A stretch of DNA of 55,291 bases from Bacteroidota bacterium. Lineage in GTDB: Bacteria > Bacteroidota > Bacteroidia > Chitinophagales > Chitinophagaceae. The stretch is from NCBI GenBank assembly GCA_026391125.1, contig JAPLEO010000123.1:1-55291 (forward strand), read 5' to 3'. The notes below the pieces were generated by a model, which searched no databases, was not told the origin of the DNA, and saw only the letters and a program-made list of their open reading frames with translations. The translations under genes and the position numbers were made by a program. Shown one piece after another: positions 7,445 through 17,897 of the stretch. Position 1 is the first letter of the stretch. Each line of letters opens with the position of its first letter.

Positions 7445-10400
7445 ATGAATAAAAAGTATCTATCAATTTTCCTCTTCTTGTTTTTGATTAATAATGTAAT
7501 TGCTCAAGTAGATCGGAATTTAGAAAGTTTAAAAAATGTTGTACCACCATCACCCAATACTTCAAGCCTCGGTAAATTTGGCGAGTGGCCAGTAAGTTTA
7601 TATACAGGTGTTCCTAACATTTCAGTTCCAATTTATGAACTGAAAGGTAGAAGTCAATCAGTTCCTATTTCACTAAGCTATCATGCATCTGGTATTAGAG
7701 TAGGTGAAGTAGCATCTTGGGTAGGGCTAGGTTGGGCATTAGGTGCCGGCGGATGTATCTCAAGAACAATACAAGGGTTACCTGATGAAGACGGATATAC
7801 TCAAACTTCCACAAATTATTCTGACCCAAATAATTTTTGTAGTTCAGTTGTTGTTCCAACTCAAACCTATTACCAAAATCAAGGAGCTGCAGCCCAAGGT
7901 AATACAGACACCCAACAAGATATTTACAATATGAATGTGTTGGGTAAATCATATCGAATTTACTTTAAAGCTGATGGTAGCGCTTTTACAATGCCAGCAA
8001 GCAATATTAAGATCATTGATAATTTTCAAAAAAACAATAACCAATCTTGGACCGTAGTTCTTGAAGACGGAACAAAATTAGTTTTTGGTGGAGTTATATC
8101 TGGCGCAAATCCAAATGTGGAGCAATCTTTTGGTAATGCAAGATTTTCTAATATTGGCGCTTATATTTCTGCATGGTATTTACAATCTATGACTTCTCCA
8201 ACTGGAGAGACTTTTTCTTTCACCTATACTTCAAACACCGTTTATCAAGATAATCACTTTAGTCAGAGCGATGAACTTAGTTATTTGAACGGAGGAACAA
8301 TATTTGCAACAAGTGGGAATGGAACACCTTATTTTAGAAATAGCAACACAACTAAGACCACGACAGAAATACAAGAGGTAACTCAACTTAGTTTAAATAC
8401 TATTGAATCAGATTTAGCTAGAGTATATTTTATTCCTTCTACAACAACGAGGTCAGATTTAAATGGAGCAACTTCCTTATCTGAGATAAAAGTATTATCA
8501 AAATTAACTAATGCTTATGTTGAAGATTGGCAATTTAATTATGTGTATACCCAAGCAACATCAGGTAATGAAGTGCCTAGTACTTTATCGCCATCTGATG
8601 TTTCCTATGTTAATCAAAGATTAAGGCTATCAAGTTTATCTAAAGTACCTGTTGATGGAACAGCTTCTCAAACATGGTCATTTAATTATAATCCGATTAA
8701 CCTTCCATCAAGGAGATCATTTGCGCAGGATCATTGGGGTTTTTATAATGGTGCAACCAATAACATTTCATTGTTGCCGAAAATTCCATTTAATGCAAGC
8801 CAATGCGTATTAGCAATTAGTGCATATGGTAGTAATGGTTTAACTAATATAGGTTTTATACCTAATCAGAGCCATGAAATCGGGAATAGTCGTTCAGCTA
8901 ATGAAACCTACATGCAAGCAGAATTATTAAACAAGATCATTTACCCAACTGGAGGTTATACTGTGTTTAATTATGAAGGCAATAAAAGACCAGTTAACCA
9001 AGAAATATTCAGAGATACTACGGTCTATTTTTCTGCAACTCAAAATAATATACTTTCAATCTCTTCTTTCAGTTTTTCAGTTGCAACTCCACAATACATC
9101 AATTTAAATATTAGTAGTTCAATCAGTCAGGGTATTTTAAATGATATGCCAAGTGCATATGTAAGTATTCAAGTTGTTGATGCAAATGGTGCCGTAGTTT
9201 GTAATATACCTAGCAATGGAAGTAGTTGGTTTAACTTGTATAATTCAGGAAATTATACTTGTAGGGTTTACACAAATGCGAGCGGTTCATTAGGATCTGG
9301 AACACTTAATGTCTCTGCATTTATTCGATGTTTCCCATCTTCTGGTTTTATGAATGTCAATCAATTCCTCGGAGGGTTACGTATAAAAAATATGCAAGAG
9401 TTCGATGGAATAAGTTCATCTGCCGTTAAAACAAAATCATATGTCTATGATTCTGCTTTTGTACTTAATCCAGTAGATACACTAAATGATTATATAACAA
9501 CCCAAACTGTTAATGACCCACCTTTGCCTGATGGCGAACAATATGTATACCAAAAACTTACACGTAATTCTTCTACTAAATTTGCAATGGGTTCTATTCA
9601 GGGCGGAACGGTTGGTTATGCAAAAGTAACGAGCTATGACGGTTTAGATAATACAAATGGTTATACTGTATCTAGCTTTAGTTCATACCAAGATAATACA
9701 CTTGCAAATTCTTTAATATTCCCTTATCCACCGTATGATCAAAGAGATTGGCGAAACGGCCAGTTGCTAAATGAAATAATTTATAATTCATCTGGAGTTC
9801 CGTTGAAGTCAATATCAAACACTTACAATTACGTTCCGAAATTTACGCTAACAAATTCAAAGGTTGGTTATAGTACGATTGGACAACAGTGTTTGTATTC
9901 AAATGTTGGAGCTTGTGGAATACAAATTGCTTGTTATCCTTTAACATGTGAGCAAGTGCAAAAAGTGTCTTCATCTGAAACAATGTATAACCCAGTTAAT
10001 GGTAATGCTTTAACTACAACTACAAGTTACTATTATGACAATCCTTTAAATATGCAGCCTATAAGGACTGTAACTCAAAATAGTAAAGCAGAAACAATTA
10101 CAAATTACAGTAGAACTGCCCTTGAAAAGTCAGATATCCAGAGCAGTATTACATTGACTTCAACTGCATCACAAGCAATTGATTCCATGAATGCACGTAA
10201 TATGATTTCTTCTGTGGTTGAATCTGAAAAATATCTAAACGGCACATTGTTAAATAGGTCTTTAGTTAATTACAAGATGCAATCAAATGGATTTGTTCTG
10301 CCTGATAATGCTATGGTTCAATATGGTAATAACGCAATTGAAACAAGGGTACAATTTAACGCCTATGATAATTATGGCAACCTTTTAGAGCAACAAAAAA

Positions 10401-11299
10401 TAAACAATGTTAAAGAAGTCTATTTATGGAGTTATGCAAATACTTATCCAGTAGCTAAAATAATTGGAAGCAGTTATTCGACGGTGAGTGGATATATTTC
10501 ACAATCACAAATCGATGCAAATATAGCTAGTGATGCATCTATGCGCAGTGTTTTGAATCCATTACGTACTCAGATCCCAAGTGCTTTAATTGAAACCTAT
10601 ACTTACAAACCATTAGTTGGAATGACGAGTAAAACCGACCCTTCTGGACGAACTGGCTATTTCGAATACGACGGTTTTGGAAGAGTAAGTTTGATGCGCT
10701 ATCAGGATCAAAATATTCTTAAAAAATACGAGTACCAATATCAAGCATCCTCAACAGCGATTACACCACCAACAATTTTCAGTAATACAGTCCAAACCGG
10801 TACTTATACAAGGAACAATTGTGGTACAGGTTATACAGGAAGTTCTGTTGTATATACTGTTCCTGCAGGCACTTATACTTCTGCCATTAGCCAAGCTGAT
10901 GCAGACTCAAAAGCACAAACAGATGTGTCGACCAATGGGCAAAATAATGCCAATACTTATGGCACTTGTACCTCATCATCTACACCTTGTACCATAACAA
11001 TGAATTACGGATATAGTAGTGCAACTAGTAGTGTAAATAACAATGGAAGTACAGTAAGTGGTTATATCGTATTCTATCCAACTATGAGTGCCATGACTGC
11101 AGGAACGATGTATCAAATTGCTACTATTGGAATTGGTTGTAGACCTTCTGGGACAAGAACATTTTCAACCTATGCAGGAGGTAGAAAATGGACAATCACA
11201 GTTTATCCTGGTGGAATGATCTATGCACAAATAGCGTATGGCTCCACAGCTTTAAGTACTTATTCGACTGTTAGTATCAATATATCTTATAGTCTTTAA
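7445..11299 (+). CDS. Large secreted RHS-type shell protein with DUF5977-like C-terminus
   Basis: A 1284-residue protein with a signal peptide ending NNVIAQ. The N-terminal part (about 40-120) has the Bacteroidota RHS/SpvB-like opening: GEWPVSLYTGVPNISVPIY, then ISLSYHASGIRVGEVASWVG. A long beta-rich, Tyr/Asn/Ser-rich central part follows. A YD repeat (DPSGRTGYFEYDGFGR) lies near 1062-1080. At about 1112-1176 is a Cys/Gly/Thr module with CGTGYTGSSVVYTVPAGTY and SQADADSKAQ, matching the DUF5977 pattern, and then a ~100-residue beta-rich tail. It lacks the RHS core and a C-terminal toxin, so it resembles the B-like half of a shell whose C-like half is the 1203-residue protein downstream. Composition is AT-rich compared with the housekeeping genes. 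Family assignment is good; function is inferred. Confidence 0.85.
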   Translation: MNKKYLSIFLFLFLINNVIAQVDRNLESLKNVVPPSPNTSSLGKFGEWPVSLYTGVPNISVPIYELKGRSQSVPISLSYHASGIRVGEVASWVGLGWALGAGGCISRTIQGLPDEDGYTQTSTNYSDPNNFCSSVVVPTQTYYQNQGAAAQGNTDTQQDIYNMNVLGKSYRIYFKADGSAFTMPASNIKIIDNFQKNNNQSWTVVLEDGTKLVFGGVISGANPNVEQSFGNARFSNIGAYISAWYLQSMTSPTGETFSFTYTSNTVYQDNHFSQSDELSYLNGGTIFATSGNGTPYFRNSNTTKTTTEIQEVTQLSLNTIESDLARVYFIPSTTTRSDLNGATSLSEIKVLSKLTNAYVEDWQFNYVYTQATSGNEVPSTLSPSDVSYVNQRLRLSSLSKVPVDGTASQTWSFNYNPINLPSRRSFAQDHWGFYNGATNNISLLPKIPFNASQCVLAISAYGSNGLTNIGFIPNQSHEIGNSRSANETYMQAELLNKIIYPTGGYTVFNYEGNKRPVNQEIFRDTTVYFSATQNNILSISSFSFSVATPQYINLNISSSISQGILNDMPSAYVSIQVVDANGAVVCNIPSNGSSWFNLYNSGNYTCRVYTNASGSLGSGTLNVSAFIRCFPSSGFMNVNQFLGGLRIKNMQEFDGISSSAVKTKSYVYDSAFVLNPVDTLNDYITTQTVNDPPLPDGEQYVYQKLTRNSSTKFAMGSIQGGTVGYAKVTSYDGLDNTNGYTVSSFSSYQDNTLANSLIFPYPPYDQRDWRNGQLLNEIIYNSSGVPLKSISNTYNYVPKFTLTNSKVGYSTIGQQCLYSNVGACGIQIACYPLTCEQVQKVSSSETMYNPVNGNALTTTTSYYYDNPLNMQPIRTVTQNSKAETITNYSRTALEKSDIQSSITLTSTASQAIDSMNARNMISSVVESEKYLNGTLLNRSLVNYKMQSNGFVLPDNAMVQYGNNAIETRVQFNAYDNYGNLLEQQKINNVKEVYLWSYANTYPVAKIIGSSYSTVSGYISQSQIDANIASDASMRSVLNPLRTQIPSALIETYTYKPLVGMTSKTDPSGRTGYFEYDGFGRVSLMRYQDQNILKKYEYQYQASSTAITPPTIFSNTVQTGTYTRNNCGTGYTGSSVVYTVPAGTYTSAISQADADSKAQTDVSTNGQNNANTYGTCTSSSTPCTITMNYGYSSATSSVNNNGSTVSGYIVFYPTMSAMTAGTMYQIATIGIGCRPSGTRTFSTYAGGRKWTITVYPGGMIYAQIAYGSTALSTYSTVSINISYSL

Positions 11300-11308
11300 A
11301 AAATATTT

Positions 11309-11743
11309 ATGAAACGCACCATTTATATAACAGCAATTTTTAGTAGCATGATTTTATGCTTTGCCTTACCTCAAAATGTGCAGGCACAAGATCATAGTAA
11401 AGCAATAGCCGCTGCAGATAGCAGCCGTTTTTCTCCCAATAAAAAAGATGGTTGGCAATTGTTCAATTCATTTGTTAGCAAATACCAAAAAGATAGTGCG
11501 CAAGTGGAACTCATCTTGCAACATGATGGGACTATTGATTGGAAACAAGAACAATTAGTAGGCAAAATAAAATTCCAGCCATTACAACCAGGTAGTACTC
11601 AAAGCTTGCCTTTTAAATTATTAAATGAAACCTATTCATTGAGAATTGATGATAAAGGAAAATGCTATTTGAAATTTGTAAATGGGATAATGCCATCGGC
11701 CAATCCATTTATCATTCCATTAAAAGTGAATTATAAACTGTAG
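11309..11743 (+). CDS. Small exported protein between two RHS genes, unknown
   Basis: A 144-residue protein with a clear signal peptide ([20 protein letters not shown], cleaved near VQAQ). The mature part is ~115 residues, mixed alpha/beta, with no cysteine pair, lipobox or motif I recognise. It begins 9 bases after the first RHS gene and precedes the second by ~80 bases, so it is almost certainly part of the same transcript. Its placement suggests a periplasmic or surface accessory of the RHS pair, such as a chaperone or linker. That is context only. Confidence 0.75.
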   Translation: MKRTIYITAIFSSMILCFALPQNVQAQDHSKAIAAADSSRFSPNKKDGWQLFNSFVSKYQKDSAQVELILQHDGTIDWKQEQLVGKIKFQPLQPGSTQSLPFKLLNETYSLRIDDKGKCYLKFVNGIMPSANPFIIPLKVNYKL

Positions 11744-11826
11744 ATAAAATCACAGCGGCTAAACAAAAGCATGCTGATTTTCCTGAATCCCGACTAATAC
11801 CATTAGAAAAATTGAACTATCTGTTT

Positions 11827-14800
11827 ATGAAAAATAAGTATGCTTTTTTACTAGCACTTCTGTTTTTGTTTTGTGGCCAAAACATGCAGGCACAGATAAA
11901 TTATGTACGAACTTGGACTGCCTCTGCGCCGATCAATAACCCAATTACTTTTGTATCAAGCCCTATCAGTGATGCTAAAGTAGTAACCCAGTATATTGAT
12001 GGATTAGGAAGGCCAATTCAGTCGGTGGTTAGACAAGGTTCATTAGAAACAAGTAGTGGGAATATGGTTGATGTAGTAAATGCCTTAACCTATGATGTAT
12101 TTGGCAGAAATAATATTAATTACTTGGCCTATGCGGCATCAAGCAATGACGGTAGCTTTAAATCAGATGCATTAACTGCGCAACCTAATTTTTATAATGG
12201 TAGTAGTCCAATTGCAGGCCAAGGAGAAAGTGGTTCAAATGCACATTCACAAATTAATTTTGTTGCTTCCCCATTAAATAGACCATTATTATCAATGGCA
12301 GCTGGAAATAATTGGGTAGGAAGTAGCAGGGGTGTTCAATCAAATTATTGGTTAAATACATCTACTGATGATGTTAAAATGTGGAGTGTTTCTAATAGTG
12401 GTTCAATTGGATATTTTGGTAGTTATAGTGTCATTGGATCCTACCCAGCAGGTACACTTTATAAAAGTGGAACAAATGATGAAAGTGGACATCAAGTAAT
12501 AGAATTTAAAGATAAAGAAGGAAAAGTAATTCTTAAAAAAGTACAGTTAACTGCAACGCCAGATGATGGAAATGGAAGAGATTATACAGGATGGCTTTCT
12601 ACTTATTATATCTATGATGATTTAGGTAGCCTACGCTGTGTAGTGCAACCTGCTGGAGTAGTAACACTAACTGGTAATGGCTGGTCATTGACTGCTACTT
12701 CTACTTTACTACCAGAACAATGTTTTAGGTATGAGTACGATGCACGCAATAGAATGATTATGAAAAAAGTACCAGGCGCAGGTGAAGTATATATGGTGTA
12801 TGACAATCTAGACCGTTTGGTAATGACCCAAGATGCCAATATGCGTGGATTAAGTAAGTGGATGGTGACGGTCTATGATAATTTAAACCGCCCAATCCTA
12901 AATGGATTACTAAATAGTTCAAGCGATTTAGCTACAAATTACAATGCAGCTTATAATAGTACCTCTTATCCAAGTATAGCTGGAGGTTTCGAGCTATTAA
13001 CGCAAACACATTATGACGATTATACTGGAGTAAGCGGTGTATCAGGAAGTTTAATCAGTTCATGGAATAGTAATTTTACTGCAACAAGTAATAGCAATTT
13101 CCCATACCCACAGATGCCTAGTCAAAATAGCGCCATTACAACGAGAGGTGCAGTTACTTGGGCAATGGTGAAGGTTTTGAATAATAATAACCCAACAACT
13201 TATTTATATAGTTCACAGATCTATGATGATAAAGGCAGAGTAATACAAATTCAGAGTCAAAATATTACCGGTGGAATAGATGTTACTACCACAGAATACA
13301 CCTGGGCAGGACAACCGTTTACTGTTGTACAAAGTCAGCAAAAAGCTGGTACATCAGCCCAAACTACTGTTACTGTCAGTAAAATGAGCTATGATTATTT
13401 GAATCGTTTGATAAATACCACTAAACAAGTACAGAATTCGTTGGTAAATAGCAACGCACTAACTGCTCCTAATACTGTTTCTACCTTACAATATGATGTA
13501 CTTGGTGAACTAAAAACAAAAAATTTAGGAAATACAAAAAGTGGTGGCAATTATACAGCCTATCCTTTAGAGACCCTCAATTATGAATATAATATAAGGG
13601 GCTGGCTGTTAGGAATCAATAGGGCATTTGTTAGAGACTTATCAACGGCAAATAGTGCCTATAATAGTGGCGAAACCTTTACAACTCCACCTAGCTATAC
13701 AGCCGGAAATTATTTTGGTTTTGAATTGGGCTATGATAAGAGCCCTACAGTTGGAGGCTCTTCTTGGACAAGCGCCATCCAATACAATGGAAATATCACA
13801 GGAACCATTTGGAAGAGTGTGCATGATGGACAGATCCGCAAATATGATTTTAGTTATGATGCTGTAAACAGGTTAACTAATGCTGACTTTAATCAATATA
13901 CGGGATCATCATTTAATAAAAATGCTGGGTTAGATTTTAGTGCCACTAATTTGAGCTATGACCCTAATGGTAATATATTAACTATGAACCAATTTGGTTT
14001 AAAGACAGGTGCTACAAGTTCAGTACCAATTGATTTATTGAGCTATGCATACCAAGGTGGAAGCAATAAATTGCAGCAAGTGGCCGATGGCGCAAATGAT
14101 AATGCTAGTACTTTAGGAGATTTCAAATACAATGCGGGAAGTAAAACCTCTACTGATTATAGTTACGATGCTAACGGAAATCTAATAAGTGATGCCAACA
14201 AAAACATTAGCAGCATTGCATATAATTATTTAAATCTGCCCCAAACAATTTCTATAACTGGAAAAGGAACAATTTCTTACATTTACGATGCAGGAGGAAG
14301 CAAACTTCAAAAAACAACGGTTGATAACACGAATAGTAGCACTACCGTGACGACATATGCTGGTGGTATTGTGTTTCAAAATGATGTTTTACAGTTTGTT
14401 GGTCATGAGGAAGGTAGAATTAGAACCAATAATACAAATACTGGATATATATTTGATTATTATTTAAAAGATCATTTGGGTAATACGCGGATGACGATTA
14501 CGGATGATAATAATACATCAAATCCGGTAATTGATGCGACTAGTTATTATCCATTCGGGCTTACAATGGCGGGGATTTCTTCTAAGGCGGCGGGGAAGTT
14601 GGAGAATAGGTATAAGTATAATGGAAAGGAATTGCAGCATGGTGAATTTAGTGATGGAAGCGGACTAGAATTATATGATTATGGAGCTAGGATGCAAGAT
14701 CCTCAGTTGGGTAGATGGTTTGTAATTGACCCACTAAGTGAATTAGACAGAAGATGGGCTCCATACAATTATGGCTTAAATAATCCAATTCGATTTATCG

Positions 14801-15438
14801 ACCCAGATGGAATGTGGACATTTGAAGCTAATGGTTCAGCAAACACTTCTGATGCTGGAGAAATAAATGATTTTTTTAAGCAATTACAAGGTAAAAATCA
14901 TTCCCAATCTAAAAATAGTGATGATAATTCTAGCTTTTGGGATAAAGCAAAGGAATTTATTAAGAGGCTTGTCCCATTAGGGAAAGATGCAATAAAGAAT
15001 CAGGATGATGCGGATGCTTCTGCTACTGCAAATGCTGTAATGAAAAAATATAATGAGAATACAGAAAAAATAGACAATATAAACACTGCAGTATCATTAT
15101 TCTTACCTGGTATTTCTTACGAAACTGAAGGGGTTGCAGCAGTAAAGGCCGGCACTACAATTTTAGGGAAGTTTCCAAAATATGTTGAATTAGCTGAGGA
15201 AATTGGTGCAAGATATTTTAATGTACCTTCAAATATATGGGCTAAAATGACGCCATCTGAGCAATGGGCTGCAAATGTAAAATTTCTAGATAGGATGATT
15301 GCAAGAGGCGATAAAATAGTTTTAGCAACTCCAGTAAAAAGTATAAAAGAGGTTTCTGGTGCTTATCGACAAGAACTTGATTATTTAGTTTCAAAAGGCT
15401 ACAAACTAAGTAGTGATGGAACGCGATTAGTTAAATAA
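11827..15438 (+). CDS. DUF6443-type RHS protein with core domain and probable C-terminal toxin
   Basis: A 1203-residue protein. The ATG at 11827 starts a good signal peptide ending NMQAQ; a TTG 15 bases upstream is less likely. The DUF6443-like N-terminus has [19 protein letters not shown], and many YD-type repeats follow (YDDLGS, YDNLDR, YDANGN). The RHS-associated core runs from [13 protein letters not shown] through [17 protein letters not shown] and [15 protein letters not shown] to FIDPDGM (992-996). The Asp residues in IDPLSELD (around 968) and in DPDG match the aspartyl self-cleavage site of RHS/TcC cores, so release after Met996 is expected. Residues 997-1203 are a distinct charged, non-repetitive tail with no family I can name; by position it is the variable toxin. 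The next gene is a probable immunity gene. Confidence 0.87.
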   Translation: MKNKYAFLLALLFLFCGQNMQAQINYVRTWTASAPINNPITFVSSPISDAKVVTQYIDGLGRPIQSVVRQGSLETSSGNMVDVVNALTYDVFGRNNINYLAYAASSNDGSFKSDALTAQPNFYNGSSPIAGQGESGSNAHSQINFVASPLNRPLLSMAAGNNWVGSSRGVQSNYWLNTSTDDVKMWSVSNSGSIGYFGSYSVIGSYPAGTLYKSGTNDESGHQVIEFKDKEGKVILKKVQLTATPDDGNGRDYTGWLSTYYIYDDLGSLRCVVQPAGVVTLTGNGWSLTATSTLLPEQCFRYEYDARNRMIMKKVPGAGEVYMVYDNLDRLVMTQDANMRGLSKWMVTVYDNLNRPILNGLLNSSSDLATNYNAAYNSTSYPSIAGGFELLTQTHYDDYTGVSGVSGSLISSWNSNFTATSNSNFPYPQMPSQNSAITTRGAVTWAMVKVLNNNNPTTYLYSSQIYDDKGRVIQIQSQNITGGIDVTTTEYTWAGQPFTVVQSQQKAGTSAQTTVTVSKMSYDYLNRLINTTKQVQNSLVNSNALTAPNTVSTLQYDVLGELKTKNLGNTKSGGNYTAYPLETLNYEYNIRGWLLGINRAFVRDLSTANSAYNSGETFTTPPSYTAGNYFGFELGYDKSPTVGGSSWTSAIQYNGNITGTIWKSVHDGQIRKYDFSYDAVNRLTNADFNQYTGSSFNKNAGLDFSATNLSYDPNGNILTMNQFGLKTGATSSVPIDLLSYAYQGGSNKLQQVADGANDNASTLGDFKYNAGSKTSTDYSYDANGNLISDANKNISSIAYNYLNLPQTISITGKGTISYIYDAGGSKLQKTTVDNTNSSTTVTTYAGGIVFQNDVLQFVGHEEGRIRTNNTNTGYIFDYYLKDHLGNTRMTITDDNNTSNPVIDATSYYPFGLTMAGISSKAAGKLENRYKYNGKELQHGEFSDGSGLELYDYGARMQDPQLGRWFVIDPLSELDRRWAPYNYGLNNPIRFIDPDGMWTFEANGSANTSDAGEINDFFKQLQGKNHSQSKNSDDNSSFWDKAKEFIKRLVPLGKDAIKNQDDADASATANAVMKKYNENTEKIDNINTAVSLFLPGISYETEGVAAVKAGTTILGKFPKYVELAEEIGARYFNVPSNIWAKMTPSEQWAANVKFLDRMIARGDKIVLATPVKSIKEVSGAYRQELDYLVSKGYKLSSDGTRLVK
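14542..14576 (+). repeat. Core repeat copy 1 (matches 15873-15907)
   Basis: These 35 bases encode [12 protein letters not shown] in the RHS core and match 15873-15907 at 34 of 35 positions (A/G difference at the 12th base). This is nucleotide-level identity within one locus, whereas the flanking core sequence is clearly diverged. That is what homologous exchange at an RHS core would leave. Confidence 0.85.
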
Positions 15439-15445
15439 AATAAAT

Positions 15446-15814
15446 ATGGATATTAATTTAATAATTGAAAGTATATTGATGTTACCTAATAAATATTATT
15501 CAAGTAATAATAACTTGTCAATAAAAGATTTACTATTAAGAACCAATTATTTAGAAGTTGAAAAGGATATCAATTATGATTATATATATCAATGTCTTAT
15601 TAAACACCCAGAATATGCAAATAGTTGGTTAACGTACTCTGAAAATAAAAGAAGTAATTTTGGTTGGTTTATTGAATTAAATGATAATAGCAATTATTCT
15701 GTTGGCTATTTTGATTCAAAATTGGGGAAAATGAAAGAAAATAATTATGATAATTTAATTAGTGCTTGTGCTTTTTTCGTAGTTAAAGAAATAATTGAAA
15801 TCGCTGAAATGTAA
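15446..15814 (+). CDS. Probable immunity protein for the RHS C-terminal toxin
   Basis: A 122-residue protein without signal peptide or membrane segment, very AT-rich and Asn/Tyr/Leu/Ile-rich. It starts 7 bases after the RHS gene stop, the position in which immunity genes of polymorphic toxins sit. No known immunity family was recognised: the visible features are an acidic/aromatic mixed fold with NWxE-free, SNFGWFIELNDN-type beta strands in the middle and a hydrophobic C-terminal helix. The function rests on position, size and cytosolic nature. Confidence 0.65.
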   Translation: MDINLIIESILMLPNKYYSSNNNLSIKDLLLRTNYLEVEKDINYDYIYQCLIKHPEYANSWLTYSENKRSNFGWFIELNDNSNYSVGYFDSKLGKMKENNYDNLISACAFFVVKEIIEIAEM

Positions 15815-15866
15815 ATTCGATGTTTTTGATATTTGATAATAATATCCAATTAAAATAAACAATTGA

Positions 15867-16133
15867 TCTAAAAGTTATTATCCGTTCGGGCTTACAATGG
15901 CGGGGATAAGTTATAAGCTACCTGGTTCTTTGGCAAATAAGTTTAAATTCAATGGAATCGAATTAAATGAAGATTTAGGAGTTGAAGATTATGATGCTCA
16001 TTTTAGAACTTTAGATCCGCAAACAGGGAGATGGTGGCAGATAGATCCTAAAATAGAGTACAACCAAGAGTCAGAGTCTCCATATTCTTCAATGTCAAAT
16101 GACCCTATTCTAAAAAGTGCAATTCCTGTTTAA
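15867..16133 (+). pseudogene. Orphan RHS-core fragment without toxin
   Basis: An in-frame stretch opens right after a TGA at 15864-15866 and encodes [20 protein letters not shown], then NGIELNEDLGVEDYDAHFRT, LDPQTGRWWQIDP and SNDPIL, ending at a stop after SAIPV. This is the second half of an RHS core, cut precisely where the terminal DPxG motif and toxin should begin. No signal peptide or start context is present; an ATG at 15897 is internal. The first 35 bases match the intact core at 14542. It is best read as a displaced or donor tip left by recombination, with its toxin lost. Whether it is ever translated is unknown. Confidence 0.75.
15873..15907 (+). repeat. Core repeat copy 2 (matches 14542-14576)
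   Basis: The second copy of the 35-base near-identical block, at the 5' end of the orphan fragment. The repeats flank the active toxin and immunity genes, so recombination between them would delete or swap the 1.3-kb end. Confidence 0.85.
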
Positions 16134-16213
16134 TTTTAGTTGACATGATTTGTATTTGCTTTATAAAACTTATACAAATTATGTCTCTAAACCATCAAGA
16201 ATAGTTTGAGAAT

Positions 16214-16937
16214 TTATTGCGCCGCATTCTCTAGCGTAGCAAGATCCAATTTCTTCATTTTAAAAAGCGCCTGCATTACGTTTTGTGATGTAGCTGGATT
16301 GCTCATCAGTTTAGACAAAGATGCGGGAATGATCTGCCAGGAAACACCGTAGGGGTCTTTTAACCAACCACACATGGATTCGTTTCCGCCATTGGCGATC
16401 AGGGAATTCCAGTAATGGTCGATCTCTGCCTGGTCTTCACATTGTACTACATAGGAAAATGCTTCGTTGAATTGAAATTGATGATCACCGGGTCCGTATA
16501 ATTCTTTTACATCTGTACCAGAGTTAGCAAAAATGGATTGATACAATTCCATGGCTTCGAGACCCCGGCCATATTGTGTGTTTGCAAAAAGCATGGATGG
16601 TGCCAGGTCTACCATATTATCGGCCAGCCCAGCCATAACGTTCTGCCCAAGGATATTTGTCAAGTCCCATCATCACAGTTCCACCCTCACTCAATTGTTC
16701 CCAGGCTTTGTCGATCGCTTCTCTACTATCTAAATGCACCATAAAAGAAATGCTTGCGTTGAGCTGGAACATCGGTCCGCCATTGAGCCCCATGATCTTT
16801 TGACCCATTACTTCAAACATGACTACCATGCCCGAATCGTGTACAACTTTTGAATTGGGGAAGATGCCTGCCCAGAATTCTGCGGCGGCTTTTGCTTGTC
16901 CATCAAACCAAAGGCATGGATATATTTTATTACTCAT
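16214..16937 (-). pseudogene. Frameshifted two-domain VOC (PhnB-like) protein
   Basis: Two overlapping minus-strand frames together give one protein with two glyoxalase/PhnB-like VOC domains, a family often annotated as 3-demethylubiquinone methyltransferase-like. The first frame runs from MSNKIYPCLWFDG (ATG at 16937) to KYPWAERYGWAGR and stops near 16619. The second supplies LADNMVDLAPSMLFANTQYG onward and keeps the full second domain including WLKDPYGVSWQII. The first domain lacks the DxxGVSWQ strand that should follow ERYGW, and the frame changes exactly there. This points to a deletion not divisible by three (roughly ten codons) rather than a one-base error. The gene is probably inactive, although the second domain could be expressed from an internal ATG. 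Confidence 0.75.
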
Positions 16938-16997
16938 AAACTGATTTGAAATCAATTTATAAAAAAAATCTTTTTAGCTTAAATTATTATGATGAAA

Positions 16998-17753
16998 CTA
17001 TGAAACCGTTGGGTTCAAGAGTTTACTGTGTGCCGCGTAGAACTTATCGGGGCTATACACAAATAAGCAACTGCCGTTACGAATGGTTTCGATGATGGGC
17101 TTTTTCAAGGCTTCTGGGATGGCGGGGCAACCCTGACTGCGGCCTATAAAACCTCGTTGCCTTGCCTCGGTTTCGCTGACATATTTTGCACTATGTATTA
17201 CGATTCCGCGGTTAAAGGCGTTATCATTAATACCGGCTTCCTGTCCTTCTAAGCGAAGTGAATAACCGTGTTTACCATTATAAACATCCGCCGTGGTATA
17301 AAAACCAAGGCTACTTTTAAAGCTATTGAAGGCATTCGAAAAACGAGTAGCCAATACGGTGCCTGAACCCCTGCCATGAGAAACGAAGGTGTTGAAGAGG
17401 AGCTGCCCGCTTACCAAATCGATCACAAATAAGCGCTTCGAATTGGAAGGCAAACTAAAATCGATGATGGTTAATATATTATCCTTCTGAATTTTCCCCG
17501 TTTCGATCAGGGCATTATAGCCTGTTAAAGCATACTCGAAAGCTGCTTTCGACAGACCAAGGGTTGACAATTGTAAAGAGTCGTACAGGAAAAAATTCTT
17601 ATCGCTATTTTTTGCAGTTGTTGGAACAGGTGCTGAAAAAGAGGCACTCTTGCGAATGGTTTTTGATTTGTTGGTACCAAAAACAAATGAACCCATTAGC
17701 ATCGCCACGGGGATCAGGTAGACCCTCATTCTTTTTAAATGGTTCAATCGCAT
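16998..17753 (-). CDS. Murein L,D-transpeptidase-like catalytic domain protein
   Basis: A 251-residue exported protein of the YkuD_2-like group. The ATG at 17753 gives a signal peptide with a basic n-region (MRLNHLKRMR) and hydrophobic core; ATGs at 17777 and 17729 are alternatives. The catalytic half contains SHGRGSG, the SSLGFY and GKHGYSLRLEGQE segments, an NRGIVIHSAKYV strand, and the nucleophile motif GRSQGCPAI, whose Cys is the expected active residue. Such proteins are thought to act on peptidoglycan in the periplasm, but activity of this group is poorly established. It is divergent from the helicase gene, with ~144 bases between start codons. Confidence 0.82.
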   Translation of the reverse strand: MRLNHLKRMRVYLIPVAMLMGSFVFGTNKSKTIRKSASFSAPVPTTAKNSDKNFFLYDSLQLSTLGLSKAAFEYALTGYNALIETGKIQKDNILTIIDFSLPSNSKRLFVIDLVSGQLLFNTFVSHGRGSGTVLATRFSNAFNSFKSSLGFYTTADVYNGKHGYSLRLEGQEAGINDNAFNRGIVIHSAKYVSETEARQRGFIGRSQGCPAIPEALKKPIIETIRNGSCLFVYSPDKFYAAHSKLLNPTVS

Positions 17754-17897
17754 GGGGAGAATTTTATTAAAGCGCAAATGTACCCATTCTCTTTCCCCCC
17801 ACCTATACTTAGTGAAAACCTTAAAATAGGTTTAACGTATTTGGAAATTGTTTTCCACGTTCTGTTTTTCAACAATCCATCTGTTTATCTTGCAGAC

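Larger units (their letters stand above)
15815..16213. other. Gap with RHS remnant
   Basis: Apart from the orphan RHS-core fragment at 15867-16133, the ~50 bases before and ~80 bases after it show no gene, hairpin or promoter that I can defend. The sequence is AT-rich and looks like decayed recombination debris at the end of the island. Confidence 0.5.

Noticed and set aside
13642..13824. Minus-strand frame inside the RHS gene
   Set aside because: Shadow of the YD-repeat region.
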